A DNA stretch of 64,000 nucleotides from Bacteroidales bacterium. Lineage in GTDB: Bacteria > Bacteroidota > Bacteroidia > Bacteroidales > UBA3824. The notes under the pieces were generated by a model. That model had not been told where the DNA came from. It worked only from the letters and a program-made list of their open reading frames with translations, and made no database searches. The DNA is taken from positions 294,592 to 358,591 of the forward strand of contig JAFPZK010000053.1 of the NCBI GenBank assembly GCA_017417315.1, in the 5' to 3' direction. This document shows positions 53,010 to 62,215 of the stretch, piece by piece (position 1 is the stretch's first letter; every line of letters begins with the position of its first letter). Both the position numbers and the translations under genes were made by a program.

Positions 53010-53867
53010 ATGAAAAAGATTCTGTTATTAATGGCTGTTGCAGCCGTTATGCAATGTTTTGATGCTGCGAAAACTCATGCACAGGTTTTGCTCGGTCTCC
53101 CGTATGAAAAAATCCATACCATAAACCGTAAACCTGTACCGTTTCAGTACGTTAGGGAAGCGGACGTAATGTGGTCAAAAATTGTTTGGCGTTGGATAGA
53201 ACTTTCCGAAAAAGCCAATCAACATCTTTATTATCCTACCACACCTCAGGACGGAAGAATGAGTTTGATTGACGTACTTTTGGAAGGTATTCACACACAA
53301 GGTCTTACCGCGTACAATCCTGACTTGACCGATGAATTTTCTAACATCATCACTGAAAAGGAAGTTCATTCGAGAATGGGTGCTATGACGAAACAGCAAG
53401 AAGTGGAAACTCTTGACGGCGAAGGTACTGAAATGAAAATCATTGACGAACCTTATCACAGCAATGAGGTAAAGGCTTATATGTTGAAAGAACTTTGGTT
53501 TTTTGACAAACAGCGTTCGGTTCTCGAAGTAAGAATCATCGGCATTTGTCCTATACGTTTGTTTGCAAAAGACGGTGAAGAAGAAGGCGGTATTCCTCAG
53601 AAAAAACAAGCATTTTGGATTTACTATCCCGAGGCAAGAAAAATTCTTTCTAATGCTGAATGTTTCAATCTTCAAAACGACGCAGCACGTTTGAATTTCG
53701 AAGATATTTTTGAAAAGAGATATTTTTCAAGTTACATCGTTCAGGAATCTAACGTTTATAACAACCGTAGAATTGAAGAGTACACGACAGGTCAAGAAGC
53801 ATTGCTTGAAGCAGAAAAAATTAAAGAAACAATCTTCAATTTTGAGCAAGACCTTTGGGAATACTAA
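53010..53867 (+). CDS. gldN: Type IX secretion ring protein GldN/PorN
   Basis: The start is ATG 53010 (MKKILLLMAVAAVMQ); a TTG at 52998 is in frame but less likely. The 285-residue product has a signal peptide to about residue 25. The body has READVMWSKIVWRWIELSEKANQHLYYPT, MLKELWFFDKQRSVLEVRIIGICPI and ISYIVQESN-like segments, typical of GldN/PorN, which forms with GldK/PorK the periplasmic ring of T9SS. It is shorter than PorN of Porphyromonas at the C-terminus. gldK is not in the window. Confidence 0.93.
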   Translation: MKKILLLMAVAAVMQCFDAAKTHAQVLLGLPYEKIHTINRKPVPFQYVREADVMWSKIVWRWIELSEKANQHLYYPTTPQDGRMSLIDVLLEGIHTQGLTAYNPDLTDEFSNIITEKEVHSRMGAMTKQQEVETLDGEGTEMKIIDEPYHSNEVKAYMLKELWFFDKQRSVLEVRIIGICPIRLFAKDGEEEGGIPQKKQAFWIYYPEARKILSNAECFNLQNDAARLNFEDIFEKRYFSSYIVQESNVYNNRRIEEYTTGQEALLEAEKIKETIFNFEQDLWEY

Positions 53868-53874
53868 AAAGTAT

Positions 53875-53908
53875 AAAAAAGCCGACTTGAAAAAAGCCGG
53901 CTTTTTTT
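53875..53908. terminator. Bidirectional terminator after gldN and nnr
   Basis: GCCGACTT (53881-53888) pairs with AAGCCGGC (53894-53901) with one A-C mismatch, with A-run before and T-run after. It works for both convergent genes. Confidence 0.85.
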
Positions 53909-55367
53909 ATGACAATTTTTTTACGGCAAAAGGCAGCATTTCGATTATATCACTTGCGATTAAGCCCTGACAACCTTTTTCTTTTGCCGCTAAATCTCCA
54001 GCAAGTCCGTGAAGATAAACGCCGAGTTTTGTAGCCTCAACAGCAGTGTATTTTTGCGACAAAAGCCCCGTAATGATTCCCGTCAATACGTCGCCGCTAC
54101 CTGCCGTAGCCATGCCCGGATTGCCCGTTGAATTAAAAAACACTTCACCCTCCGGCGTTGCTATCTCAGAATATGCACCTTTTAAAACGATAACCGATTT
54201 CAATTCAACAGCCTTTTTCCTGAGCAATTCAAGCCGCTCAAACGAATTTGAAGTCTTACCGAACAAACGTTCAAATTCTTTGACATGAGGCGTTAAAACG
54301 GAATTTTCGGAGATTAAATTATGAAGATTGTTTTTCGCGATAACATTCAGCGCGTCAGCATCCAAAACGGCAGACCGCTTTGATATAATATTTTTGACGA
54401 TTTTTTTAGACGATTCTGTGACTCCGATTCCCGGACCGATACCTATCGCCGAAAACTTTTCTAAATCAGGAAGTTCGCCAACGCTTAACATTGTTTCAGG
54501 CGTTGCAGTTTGAAGAATGTTGACGAGTTTTTCGTCAGTATGAACCGTTACCAAACCCGCGCCCGCACGATGACACGCCCGCGCCGCTAAAACCGCTGCG
54601 CCGCCTTTTAAATACTCTCCCGCAATCAACAGAGAATGTCCGAAAGTACCTTTATGCGAAAACTTTTTGCGCGGTCTAAGTATTTGCTTTATTTCGTTTT
54701 CCGTCAAAAAATTATACGGACTATCAATATCCGTTTTTTCCAAACCTATGTCAACAAGTCTTAACTCGCCGACAATATCCTCATTTTCAGGCAAAAGCAT
54801 CGAAACCGCAGGCGTATGAATTTTCAACGTTATTGTGGCTTTGACAACAGTCTTCGGTAAAACTGCAAAGTCAGAAAGCCCGGACGGAATGTCAACTGCA
54901 ATAACTTTTGCCTTAGAAGAATTGATTTTTTCAATAATTTCAGCCGTCAAGCCTGTGATTTCTCTACTCAAACCCGTACCGAAAATTGCGTCAATTACAA
55001 CGTCCTCTGCACCGATTTCAGGAATATCATCTTCTGTGTTTATTTCAAGTATTTTTACGCCTAATTGCTTTAAACGGTTATAATTCAAAACGTTATCTTC
55101 ACTAAAACTTTTAAAACAAGTTAGCCTGTAACATGTTACGTTGTCATAACCGGAATTAAACAACATTCGCGCAATACAAAGACCGTCGCCGCCGTTGTTG
55201 CCCGAACCGCAGAAAATTTTTATATTGCTCTCAATGTCAGTTGCCTTAATTATTTCCTTAGTGAGGGCTTCTGAGGCACGCTCCATCAATTCTGACGACG
55301 AAAGTCCTTGCTTTTGAATCGTCAAAACATCTATATTGTGCATTTGTTTTGAATCGGGAATTTTCAT
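53907..55367 (-). CDS. nnr: Bifunctional NAD(P)H-hydrate epimerase / dehydratase
   Basis: This 486-residue protein joins two enzymes. Residues 1-210 are the YjeF-N epimerase (GSGNNGGDGLCIARML near 54, VDIPSGL). Residues 225-486 are the ADP/ATP-dependent dehydratase (GIGPGIGVTESS, DADALNVIAKN, LTPHVKEFERLFG, GTAGSGDVLTG-like TAGSGDVLTGIITGLL). It repairs hydrated NAD(P)H. The start overlaps the stop of the upstream gene by 4 bases. Confidence 0.93.
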   Translation of the reverse strand: MKIPDSKQMHNIDVLTIQKQGLSSSELMERASEALTKEIIKATDIESNIKIFCGSGNNGGDGLCIARMLFNSGYDNVTCYRLTCFKSFSEDNVLNYNRLKQLGVKILEINTEDDIPEIGAEDVVIDAIFGTGLSREITGLTAEIIEKINSSKAKVIAVDIPSGLSDFAVLPKTVVKATITLKIHTPAVSMLLPENEDIVGELRLVDIGLEKTDIDSPYNFLTENEIKQILRPRKKFSHKGTFGHSLLIAGEYLKGGAAVLAARACHRAGAGLVTVHTDEKLVNILQTATPETMLSVGELPDLEKFSAIGIGPGIGVTESSKKIVKNIISKRSAVLDADALNVIAKNNLHNLISENSVLTPHVKEFERLFGKTSNSFERLELLRKKAVELKSVIVLKGAYSEIATPEGEVFFNSTGNPGMATAGSGDVLTGIITGLLSQKYTAVEATKLGVYLHGLAGDLAAKEKGCQGLIASDIIEMLPFAVKKLS

Positions 55368-56545
55368 TTGTTTCTGTATAAAAATATTGAACCTGAACGT
55401 TTTAAACTATTGCCGTCCTTCCCGAAAACAATAATGTCGTAAAAATACGTGCCGGGCGGACATTCACGGTTGCCTTTGTTGTCAATAGTGCCGTCCCAAC
55501 CGAAAACAGAGGCTTCAACTTCGTTCCATTTATAGACCGTCTGTCCGAACGAATTGTAAATTTTGCCCTTTATAGAACGGATATTCGCGGGCATTTGTGT
55601 CAAACCGCCGCTTTTAAGAAAAGAATCTTCGGGGTTGAAAAACGTGAAAATATCATTTTGACCGTCTCCGTTAGGCGTAAATATATTCACTTCTTTCACC
55701 TCCAACGGTCTCGGCACTATTTTGACGGTCTGAGTGTCCCTGTCAGCACAACCGTTCTCGGAAACGCCCTCAAAAATAACTTGATAAATGCCCTGCTCGT
55801 AATAAGCGTGCGGCGCGGCATTGGTGTTTTCTTTCGGAGTTTTGTCGCCGAAATCCCAAGAAAAAGATTTTGCCCAAGAGGTTTGGGACTCAAAGTTTAT
55901 TTCATCACCGATAAAAACGGTCGGCTCTGTTGCTCCAAGAAAAGTCGGCTTTTCAACCTCCGTAAAAACCGCCGTGTCATAATAGCACGAAAAATTGTCG
56001 GAAATAGTAAACACATATCTTGTAGTGCCGTATTCAGGCGGAGTACATTCTGCAATACCTTCGCTCGTAGCCGAAACGCCCCTGCCTGACCACACCGCAC
56101 GACGTAAATCGTATTGAACGCTAAAACCGTCAACCACTGTATCTTTGATAGGCATACTTAAAGTTATTTTTTCACCGAGACAAATATTGTCGTTATCGGC
56201 GGTAAAATCTCTGAATGACGGTTTTATACCGACCTTCAACTTTAAAGAAGTCTCAGCCGAATAGTTTTCAGTTGTCGCTTTGACTGAAACCGTATACTCG
56301 CCACCATTTTTGTAAGCGTATTCTACAAAATTCTCGTCAGTAACTTTTCCTATGCCATCGCCGAAATCCCATAAAAACCGAGCATTAACTTCCGTGTCGT
56401 CAAGTATTGCTTTAACTTGAAATGTATAATCATCTGACGGACAAAGAATTATTTCGTTCGCAGAATTTAATATTTCAACCCTGAAATTTTGTGCGTTTAC
56501 ACTCAAAACAGTTATAGCAAAAAAAAGTGCAAAAAATCGTTTCAT
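55364..56545 (-). CDS. Secreted PKD-domain protein with T9SS type B sorting domain
   Basis: ATG 56545 (MKRFFALFFAITVLSVNAQ) gives a signal peptide; the frame extends to 56584. The 393-residue protein has PKD-like domains (FLWDFGDGIGK, YKNGGEYTVSVKA; FSWDFGDKTPKENTN, YYEQGIYQVIFEG). It ends in a CHU_C/type B C-terminal domain: NIFTPNGDGQNDIFTFF, YNSFGQTVYKW, WDGTIDNKGN, CPPGTYFYDIIV and KRSGSIFLYRN. Such a domain sends cargo through T9SS and holds it at the surface. It overlaps nnr by 4 bases and may be co-transcribed. Confidence 0.93.
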   Translation of the reverse strand: MKRFFALFFAITVLSVNAQNFRVEILNSANEIILCPSDDYTFQVKAILDDTEVNARFLWDFGDGIGKVTDENFVEYAYKNGGEYTVSVKATTENYSAETSLKLKVGIKPSFRDFTADNDNICLGEKITLSMPIKDTVVDGFSVQYDLRRAVWSGRGVSATSEGIAECTPPEYGTTRYVFTISDNFSCYYDTAVFTEVEKPTFLGATEPTVFIGDEINFESQTSWAKSFSWDFGDKTPKENTNAAPHAYYEQGIYQVIFEGVSENGCADRDTQTVKIVPRPLEVKEVNIFTPNGDGQNDIFTFFNPEDSFLKSGGLTQMPANIRSIKGKIYNSFGQTVYKWNEVEASVFGWDGTIDNKGNRECPPGTYFYDIIVFGKDGNSLKRSGSIFLYRNK

Positions 56546-56584
56546 TTTCAAAAAAAAGTGTTTCGCAAAATTAGAAAATATCAA

Positions 56585-56592
56585 TAACTTTG
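56585..56592 (+). promoter_or_regulatory. -7 box of the gmd promoter
   Basis: TAACTTTG lies at 56585-56592 with TTTCG at 56561-56565 as a poor -33 box at 19 bases. The start codon of gmd follows 17 bases later, so the leader is very short. Confidence 0.55.
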
Positions 56593-56608
56593 CAAAAAAT
56601 ATTACACT

Positions 56609-57739
56609 ATGAAGACCGCATTAATCACCGGCGTTACGGGTCAGGACGGCGCGTACTTAGCCGAATTTTTAATAAAAAAAGGATATATCGTTCACGGCGT
56701 TAAAAGGCGTTCATCGCTTTTCAACACCGACCGTATCGACCACCTCTATCAAGACCCGCACGAAGAAAACCGAAATTTTCTTCTTCATTACGGCGACTTG
56801 ACCGATTCAACAAACCTTATCCGTATCGTTCAAGAGGTTCAGCCTGACGAAATTTACAACCTCGCCGCAATGAGCCACGTCGCAGTAAGTTTCGACACGC
56901 CGGAATACACCGCTAACGCTGACGGTTTGGGAACGTTAAGACTTTTGGAGGCGATTCGTATTCTCGGTTTGGAAAAGAAAACGAGAATTTATCAGGCCTC
57001 AACGTCAGAACTTTACGGCAAGGTTCAAGAAGTACCTCAAACGGAAAAAACGCCGTTTTATCCGCGCAGCCCTTACGCCGCCGCAAAACTTTACGCCTAC
57101 TGGATAATGGTCAATTACAGAGAGGCTTACGGCATTTTTGCGTCAAACGGAATACTTTTTAATCACGAATCACCGATTCGCGGCGAAACATTTGTAACAC
57201 GCAAAATCACCCGCGCCGCCGCTAAAATCGCCCTCGGAATGCAGAAATGTCTTTACCTTGGTAACCTTAGTTCAAAACGCGATTGGGGACACGCAAAAGA
57301 CTACGTCAAAGCGATGTGGATGATTCTTCAACACTCTGAGCCTGATGACTTTGTGATTTCAACTGGCGTAACGACAACGGTCAGAGATTTTGTTAAAATG
57401 GCGTTCAAAGAGACGGGCGTAACGTTAGAATTTCAAGGCGAAGGCGTTAACGAAATAGGTGTCGTTTCTGAAGTTTCAACCGACGCAAAATTCCGCGACA
57501 TCAACAATCACGTTAAAAAAGACGATGTCTTAGTGAAAGTTGACCCCGCATATTTCCGCCCGACGGAAGTGGATTTATTAATCGGCGACAGCACCAAAGC
57601 ACGTACAGTCCTCGGCTGGAAACCCGAATACGACCTTCAAAAACTCGCCGCTGAAATGGTTCATTCCGACCTCAAAATCATGAAAAAAGACCGCTACTTG
57701 GCTGAGGGTGGATTTAAAATTTTAAATTACTTTGAATGA
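56609..57739 (+). CDS. gmd: GDP-mannose 4,6-dehydratase
   Basis: This 376-residue SDR enzyme has [19 protein letters not shown] (NADP+ binding, residues 8-26), [37 protein letters not shown] and [12 protein letters not shown] (YxxxK). It converts GDP-D-mannose to GDP-4-keto-6-deoxymannose, the precursor of GDP-L-fucose and GDP-rhamnose. Length agrees with the family. fcl lies 160 bases downstream, separated by a MITE-like inverted repeat. Confidence 0.96.
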   Translation: MKTALITGVTGQDGAYLAEFLIKKGYIVHGVKRRSSLFNTDRIDHLYQDPHEENRNFLLHYGDLTDSTNLIRIVQEVQPDEIYNLAAMSHVAVSFDTPEYTANADGLGTLRLLEAIRILGLEKKTRIYQASTSELYGKVQEVPQTEKTPFYPRSPYAAAKLYAYWIMVNYREAYGIFASNGILFNHESPIRGETFVTRKITRAAAKIALGMQKCLYLGNLSSKRDWGHAKDYVKAMWMILQHSEPDDFVISTGVTTTVRDFVKMAFKETGVTLEFQGEGVNEIGVVSEVSTDAKFRDINNHVKKDDVLVKVDPAYFRPTEVDLLIGDSTKARTVLGWKPEYDLQKLAAEMVHSDLKIMKKDRYLAEGGFKILNYFE

Positions 57740-57745
57740 TTTTTG

Positions 57746-57882
57746 TTCCCTTTTAAAAAAGGGAACCGGAAAACTTTTATATTCGGCTCGTTTCACTCGC
57801 CGATGTTAGCACCGTTTGAGCCAGAACGTCCGCGCGAAGCGCGAATATAAAAGTTTTTCGCTTCCTTTTTTCAAAAAGGAAG
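57746..57882. mobile_element. MITE-like compound inverted repeat between gmd and fcl
   Basis: Arms AAAACTTTTATATTCG (57770-57785) and CGAATATAAAAGTTTT (57842-57857) are perfect inverted repeats of 16 bases. Each is flanked on the outside by a small hairpin (TTCCCTTTT/AAAAGGGAA at 57746-57765; CTTCCTTTTT/AAAAAGGAAG at 57861-57882). The 56-base interior includes a GC-rich palindrome (CGCGCGAAGCGCG). No ORF. Size and symmetry fit a non-autonomous palindromic element; a double terminator is the alternative. Confidence 0.65.
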
Positions 57883-57898
57883 AAAGGAAAAATAAAAA

Positions 57899-59017
57899 AT
57901 GAACAAAAACAGTAAAATATATGTTGCCGGCAACCGTGGGTTGGTTGGCAGTGCGATTTGTAGAGCGTTGAAAAGGAGAGGGTATGAAAACTTGGTTTTC
58001 ACGCCGCACGCTCAGTACGATTTGATTGATACAAAGACAGTTGAAGCGTTCTTTGAGAAAGAAAGACCTGAATATGTTTTTCAGTCGGCGGCACACGTCG
58101 GCGGAATCATTGCTAACTTGACGTATAGAGCAGACTTCATTTATCAGAACTTGATGATTGAGGCAAACATCATTAATTCCGCGTATAAATACGGCGCGAA
58201 AAAATTGTTGTTTTTGGGGTCGAGTTGCATTTATCCCAAAAATCCGCCGCAACCGATGACAGAGGACGTCTTGTTAACCTCTGATTTAGAGTACACTAAT
58301 GAGCCTTACGCGATTTCAAAAATTGCGGGTATAAAATTGTGCGAGAGTTATAATTTGCAGTACGGAACAAATTTTATTTCTGTTATGCCGACAAATCTTT
58401 ACGGTCCGAATGATAATTATAACTTGAAAACTTCGCACGTTTTGCCGGCGATGATTAGAAAATTTCACTTGGCTAAATGCTTGTACAACAAAGATTTTGA
58501 CGGCATAAAAAAAGACCTTGACCGCCGACCGATAGAGAATATTTCGGGCAAAAATACTTTGGACGAACAGTTAGCAATCCTCAAAAAATACGGCATTTTT
58601 GCTGACGGCAACGAAACTTTCGTAGAATTGTGGGGCGACGGCAGTCCGAGGAGAGAATTTTTACATTCTGACGATTTGGGCGATGCGTGTGTATTTTTGA
58701 TGGAAAACGTTGATTTTTCGGACATTTTGGAAAAGCAATTTAATATCAAAGATTTTTCAACACCGTACACGAAGTCGGAAGTTAAAAACACGCACATCAA
58801 CATCGGCACGGGCAAAGACCTTTTAATTAAGGAGTTAGCAGAGATGGTGAAAGCAACCGTCGGCTTTAACGGCAAGATTGTTTGGAACGCAGACAAGCCG
58901 AACGGCACGCCGCAAAAACTGCTTGACGTTTCAAAATTGTCATCACTCGGTTTTAGATACAAAATCGAATTAGAGGACGGAGTGAAAATGAGTTACAAGA
59001 ATTATTTGGAAGAATAA
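57899..59017 (+). CDS. fcl: GDP-L-fucose synthase
   Basis: This 372-residue SDR enzyme has VAGNRGLVGSAICRALKRRGY (residues 9-29), FLGSSCIYPKNPPQPMTED (catalytic Ser), and YAISKIAGIKLCESY (YxxxK). It is an epimerase/reductase making GDP-L-fucose from the product of Gmd. It is about 50 residues longer than the E. coli enzyme, with an insertion near residues 200-235 (DFDGIKKDLDRRPIENISGK) as in Bacteroides homologues. Fucose may be used for glycosylation of secreted proteins or capsule. Confidence 0.95.
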   Translation: MNKNSKIYVAGNRGLVGSAICRALKRRGYENLVFTPHAQYDLIDTKTVEAFFEKERPEYVFQSAAHVGGIIANLTYRADFIYQNLMIEANIINSAYKYGAKKLLFLGSSCIYPKNPPQPMTEDVLLTSDLEYTNEPYAISKIAGIKLCESYNLQYGTNFISVMPTNLYGPNDNYNLKTSHVLPAMIRKFHLAKCLYNKDFDGIKKDLDRRPIENISGKNTLDEQLAILKKYGIFADGNETFVELWGDGSPRREFLHSDDLGDACVFLMENVDFSDILEKQFNIKDFSTPYTKSEVKNTHINIGTGKDLLIKELAEMVKATVGFNGKIVWNADKPNGTPQKLLDVSKLSSLGFRYKIELEDGVKMSYKNYLEE

Positions 59018-59395
59018 AATTTAGGGTATCGGTGGTTAAAATTTGCGTAATCTATGTCTTTTAGTATAGATTGCGCAAATTATAACATACGATAAAATAT
59101 TTTTGTCAGTTTTAAAAACATATTGTATTTTTGTTAATTAAGAGAAAAAATACGACTATGGATTTTGATGTTTTTGATAAGGAAATGCGACGTTTTGAAC
59201 AGTGATAGAAAATTTATGACAAAAAGTCCGGTTTTTATGTCTATATGTCATGTTTTTGACATTTGGCTTTTTGTTTGGATAAGGGGTTAAGTAAAGAGCA
59301 GTCAGGCAAATACCGAACCCTACTCCGAAATATAATTAATTGTTCAACATTAAAAAATTATAGGTGATTTTAATTATGGGGAAAATGGTTGTTTT
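59018..59395. other. Gene-poor region with a palindromic element, a promoter and a stub ORF
   Basis: Besides element copy 2 (59031-59090) the stretch holds a promoter-like pair (TTTG 59102-59105, 20 bases, TATTTTTG 59126-59133). It is followed by ATG 59158 with only 15 codons (MDFDVFDKEMRRFEQ, stop 59203-59205), likely the remains of a gene. A short ATGTCA/TGACAT hairpin lies near 59247-59264. No real gene is seen from 59206 to 59395. Confidence 0.55.
59031..59090 (+). repeat. 62-bp palindromic element, copy 2
   Basis: Left arm 59036-59055 and right arm 59066-59085 (ATAGATTGCGCAAATTATAA) pair with two mismatches around loop GTCTTTTAGT. The right arm is identical to the one at 33574-33593, while copy 1 as a whole has the reverse orientation. 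Outer ends are less conserved. It lies just after the fcl stop. Confidence 0.85.
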
Positions 59396-60460
59396 TCACA
59401 CTCTCCCAAACCCCGTCACCAACCTATAAATCCTCTCAATCTCCTCAGGGATATAAATGTGTTGCGGACAGTTTTTCATACAGTTGTGGTGAGTGCAGGC
59501 GAGGCAATGATGATAGGTTTCGCGCAGATCCATATTCAGTTTGTTGATTGCCCAAAACTCCTTGCCGAGGTTGTAGTAATTGAACTGACGGAACGAGGTG
59601 TGAATCTCGTGTCCGTGGGGACAGACGCACTGTTGACAGCGGTTGCAGGCGATGGGTTCAAAGGTTTGGCGCAGACGTTGCAATACCTCATCGAACGAAA
59701 AATGCCGCACTTCGTACTCGTTTTCAAACGCTACCGCCTCCTGTTTAAACGTACCTATGCCCAAAAGCGCGCACGAGAAGGGATATTCCAAAATGCCTCC
59801 GATGAGTTCGGCGGTTGAAAAAGGACCGATTAAAAGTCCCGCCGCATATACCTTGTTGAGTATGAATCCTTTGGAACGGAAAGCCGTTTCGTCTTGAATA
59901 CGGTCGAGCATACCGCGTTCAAGGATGTTGCCGCTGCCCTGCAATACGTCAACCCGCGAATCCAATGCGCCACGGTGCAACACATTATAATAATGCGACG
60001 CAATGCCGGTAAAACCGATTTTGCCTTCGCGTTTGAGGTCGTAGAGGGCATCGAGAGCACCGCCTTTGGCAAACACCTCATCGGCATTGCTTTCGTCAAC
60101 CTGATGCACAAAATAAATGTCGGGATTGGTACCGAGGTTTTCGATTGAGCGGATTACCTCACGGTAAATGTCGCCGCCGCTGTAAAAACGTGCTTTGTCG
60201 GAAATGATGATTTTTTTGCGGTCGATGGTCTTGGCAAAGAGTCCGAGTTTGAACTCTGCGTCGCCGTATTCTTCGGGAATTGCAGTGTCGTAGAAATTGC
60301 AACCGTGGTCGTAAGCCCTTCGCATAATAGCGATTGCGGTCTCATTGTCGGGACTAAAATACGCCGGCAGCACGGGCACCGACCCGCTCAAAATCGGAAT
60401 CGTCCCAAAGCCAAGTTCCGAGACACGAAGGCCTGTATTTCCAAGAGTACGGTAGCGCAT
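59396..60460 (-). CDS. Aldo/keto reductase with C-terminal Fe-S-like cysteines
   Basis: ATG 60460 (MRYRTLGNTGLRVSELGFG) is the start typical of the family; the frame extends upstream to 60541. The 354-residue protein is a TIM-barrel AKR (FYDTAIPEEYGDAEFKLG with active Tyr, VHQVDE). From residue 270 a Cys-rich tail follows: CNRCQQCVCPHGHEI and CLACTHHNCMKNCPQH, similar to 4Fe-4S ferredoxin modules in AKRs of anaerobes. The substrate is unknown. Confidence 0.87.
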   Translation of the reverse strand: MRYRTLGNTGLRVSELGFGTIPILSGSVPVLPAYFSPDNETAIAIMRRAYDHGCNFYDTAIPEEYGDAEFKLGLFAKTIDRKKIIISDKARFYSGGDIYREVIRSIENLGTNPDIYFVHQVDESNADEVFAKGGALDALYDLKREGKIGFTGIASHYYNVLHRGALDSRVDVLQGSGNILERGMLDRIQDETAFRSKGFILNKVYAAGLLIGPFSTAELIGGILEYPFSCALLGIGTFKQEAVAFENEYEVRHFSFDEVLQRLRQTFEPIACNRCQQCVCPHGHEIHTSFRQFNYYNLGKEFWAINKLNMDLRETYHHCLACTHHNCMKNCPQHIYIPEEIERIYRLVTGFGRV

Positions 60461-60558
60461 TTGATTATCATTTAACACTACAAAATTAAAACTTTTATGA
60501 TAAAAAATGAAAGATTTTGGAAAGAAAAAAGTGCTTGACAATTCATAACAAAAAAAAA

Positions 60559-60589
60559 TTTGCCAAACGGATTAATTTTGCTAACTTTG
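60559..60589 (+). promoter_or_regulatory. Promoter of the ATPase-nuclease gene
   Basis: TTTG 60559-60562, 19 bases, TAACTTTG 60582-60589: exact consensus match. ATG 60618 follows 28 bases later. No tandem array like those at 8.3 and 17.0 kb is present. Confidence 0.75.
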
Positions 60590-60617
60590 CGAAAAGAAAA
60601 ATTCAGCGGAAAGAATT

Positions 60618-62204
60618 ATGGCAAAAGAATTTAATACCGAGGTAACTTGCGACCCAAAACTGCACTATATGGTGGACACCACCAACAAGATGAAGGTTTT
60701 TGAACGCCTGATTGACAGGAAAAAATACTTCACCATCAACCGTGCGCGGCAGTTCGGAAAGAGTACGTCATTGAAGTGGATTTACACCCACCTCAACGGC
60801 GAATACTTGGTTGTGTCCCTGAGTTTTGAAGACACTGAGGAGACCGATTGGGAAAATGCTTCTACGTTTTACCATTTCTTTTGCAGATATATGGTAAAGG
60901 CTTTTGAATCAGGCAGAACACAAAATGAGCAAAATGCAAAGTTTTGGGTGGATGCACAAAAAGTCGTTAATCCGGGAATCAAAGATTTGTCAGACAAGAT
61001 AACGGAATTTTGTCAGAATGATACCAAAAAGGTTGTCGTATTGATTGACGAAGTTGACAAAAGCCTCGACAATGAACTGTTTTTGAATTTTCTTTCGATG
61101 TTACGAAAAAAATACATTGACCGTGATCAATTCGGCGACTATTCTACATTTTGGTCGGTTATTCTTGCCGGAGTTTACGACATAAAGAGTATGAAGGTAA
61201 AAATCCGTCCCGAGGAGGAGCACAAATTCAATTCGCCGTGGAACGTTGCCGCCAACTACAAACTTGATATGTCTTTCAATCCGCAGGAAATCAGCACTAT
61301 GCTTGTTGATTACGAGAGCGAAAACCACATCGGTTTTGACATCAATGAAATTTCTCAGGAGATTTACAAATACACTTCGGGGTATCCTGTGCTTGTAAGC
61401 GCGGTATGCAAAGAAATTGACGAAAATTTAGACAGGGATTGGACAAAAGAGGGCGTTTTAGCGGCTGTCAACAACCTTATAAAAGACAACAGCGCAATGC
61501 TTTTCAAGGACATCACCAAAAACATCGAGAACAATCCCGATTTGAAAAAATTGCTGAGGGCTATCTCGTTGGAGAATTTCAAAATCAGTTATTATGCCGA
61601 CATTTTCCCCGTAGAGTTGGGACGCTTGTTTTCTCTGTTGAAGGCCGACAAACATTCGTGTGCACAGATTCACAACCTGATTTTCCAACAGCGAATCAAC
61701 AACTATTTTATAGCCGAAAACCAATTTGGCAGAATCGAAAGCAACGCAGGCCCGAGTGTCTATACCGACAAACAAGGCGACCTCAATATGCCTTTGATTA
61801 TCAACCGTTTCAAAGACGTTATGAAACGCCGCAAAGATATCAATGCGTCTGAGGATGGACAACCGACATTCCTTGAACGCGAAGGACGTTTTATGTTCAT
61901 CTGTTTCTTAAAACCGATTCTCAACGGATCGGGATTCTATTACATCGAACCCGAAAACGACGACGGCTCTCGTATGGATTTGGTAATCACCTTCAACCAC
62001 AAGGAATACGTTGTGGAGTTGAAAATTTGGCACGGCACAGAATACGAACTTTCGGGGCGTGACCAACTTTCGGAATACCTCGAAACCCGCAACCTCAACG
62101 AAGGCTTCCTTGTAACATTCTCATTCTTAAAAGAAAAAGTTGTTCAAGAAAAACCCGAATGGATTCAGTACAACGGGAAACGGATTTACGAGGCGGTGAT
62201 ATGA
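60618..62204 (+). CDS. AAA-ATPase-like protein with C-terminal PD-(D/E)xK nuclease domain
   Basis: This 528-residue protein has a modified Walker A, NRARQFGKSTSL (about 39-50), and Walker B VVVLIDEVDKSL (about 138-149). The middle is helical. The C-terminal domain has RMDLVITFNHKEYVVELKIWHG, with D and ExK of a PD-(D/E)xK fold (residues about 455-476). It resembles the AAA-ATPase_like family (PF09820-type) with a nuclease tail. The family is very common in Bacteroidota and of unknown role; defence or mobile DNA is suspected. It converges with hsdR (gap 11 bases). Confidence 0.85.
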   Translation: MAKEFNTEVTCDPKLHYMVDTTNKMKVFERLIDRKKYFTINRARQFGKSTSLKWIYTHLNGEYLVVSLSFEDTEETDWENASTFYHFFCRYMVKAFESGRTQNEQNAKFWVDAQKVVNPGIKDLSDKITEFCQNDTKKVVVLIDEVDKSLDNELFLNFLSMLRKKYIDRDQFGDYSTFWSVILAGVYDIKSMKVKIRPEEEHKFNSPWNVAANYKLDMSFNPQEISTMLVDYESENHIGFDINEISQEIYKYTSGYPVLVSAVCKEIDENLDRDWTKEGVLAAVNNLIKDNSAMLFKDITKNIENNPDLKKLLRAISLENFKISYYADIFPVELGRLFSLLKADKHSCAQIHNLIFQQRINNYFIAENQFGRIESNAGPSVYTDKQGDLNMPLIINRFKDVMKRRKDINASEDGQPTFLEREGRFMFICFLKPILNGSGFYYIEPENDDGSRMDLVITFNHKEYVVELKIWHGTEYELSGRDQLSEYLETRNLNEGFLVTFSFLKEKVVQEKPEWIQYNGKRIYEAVI

Positions 62205-62215
62205 TCCCTCTCCCT

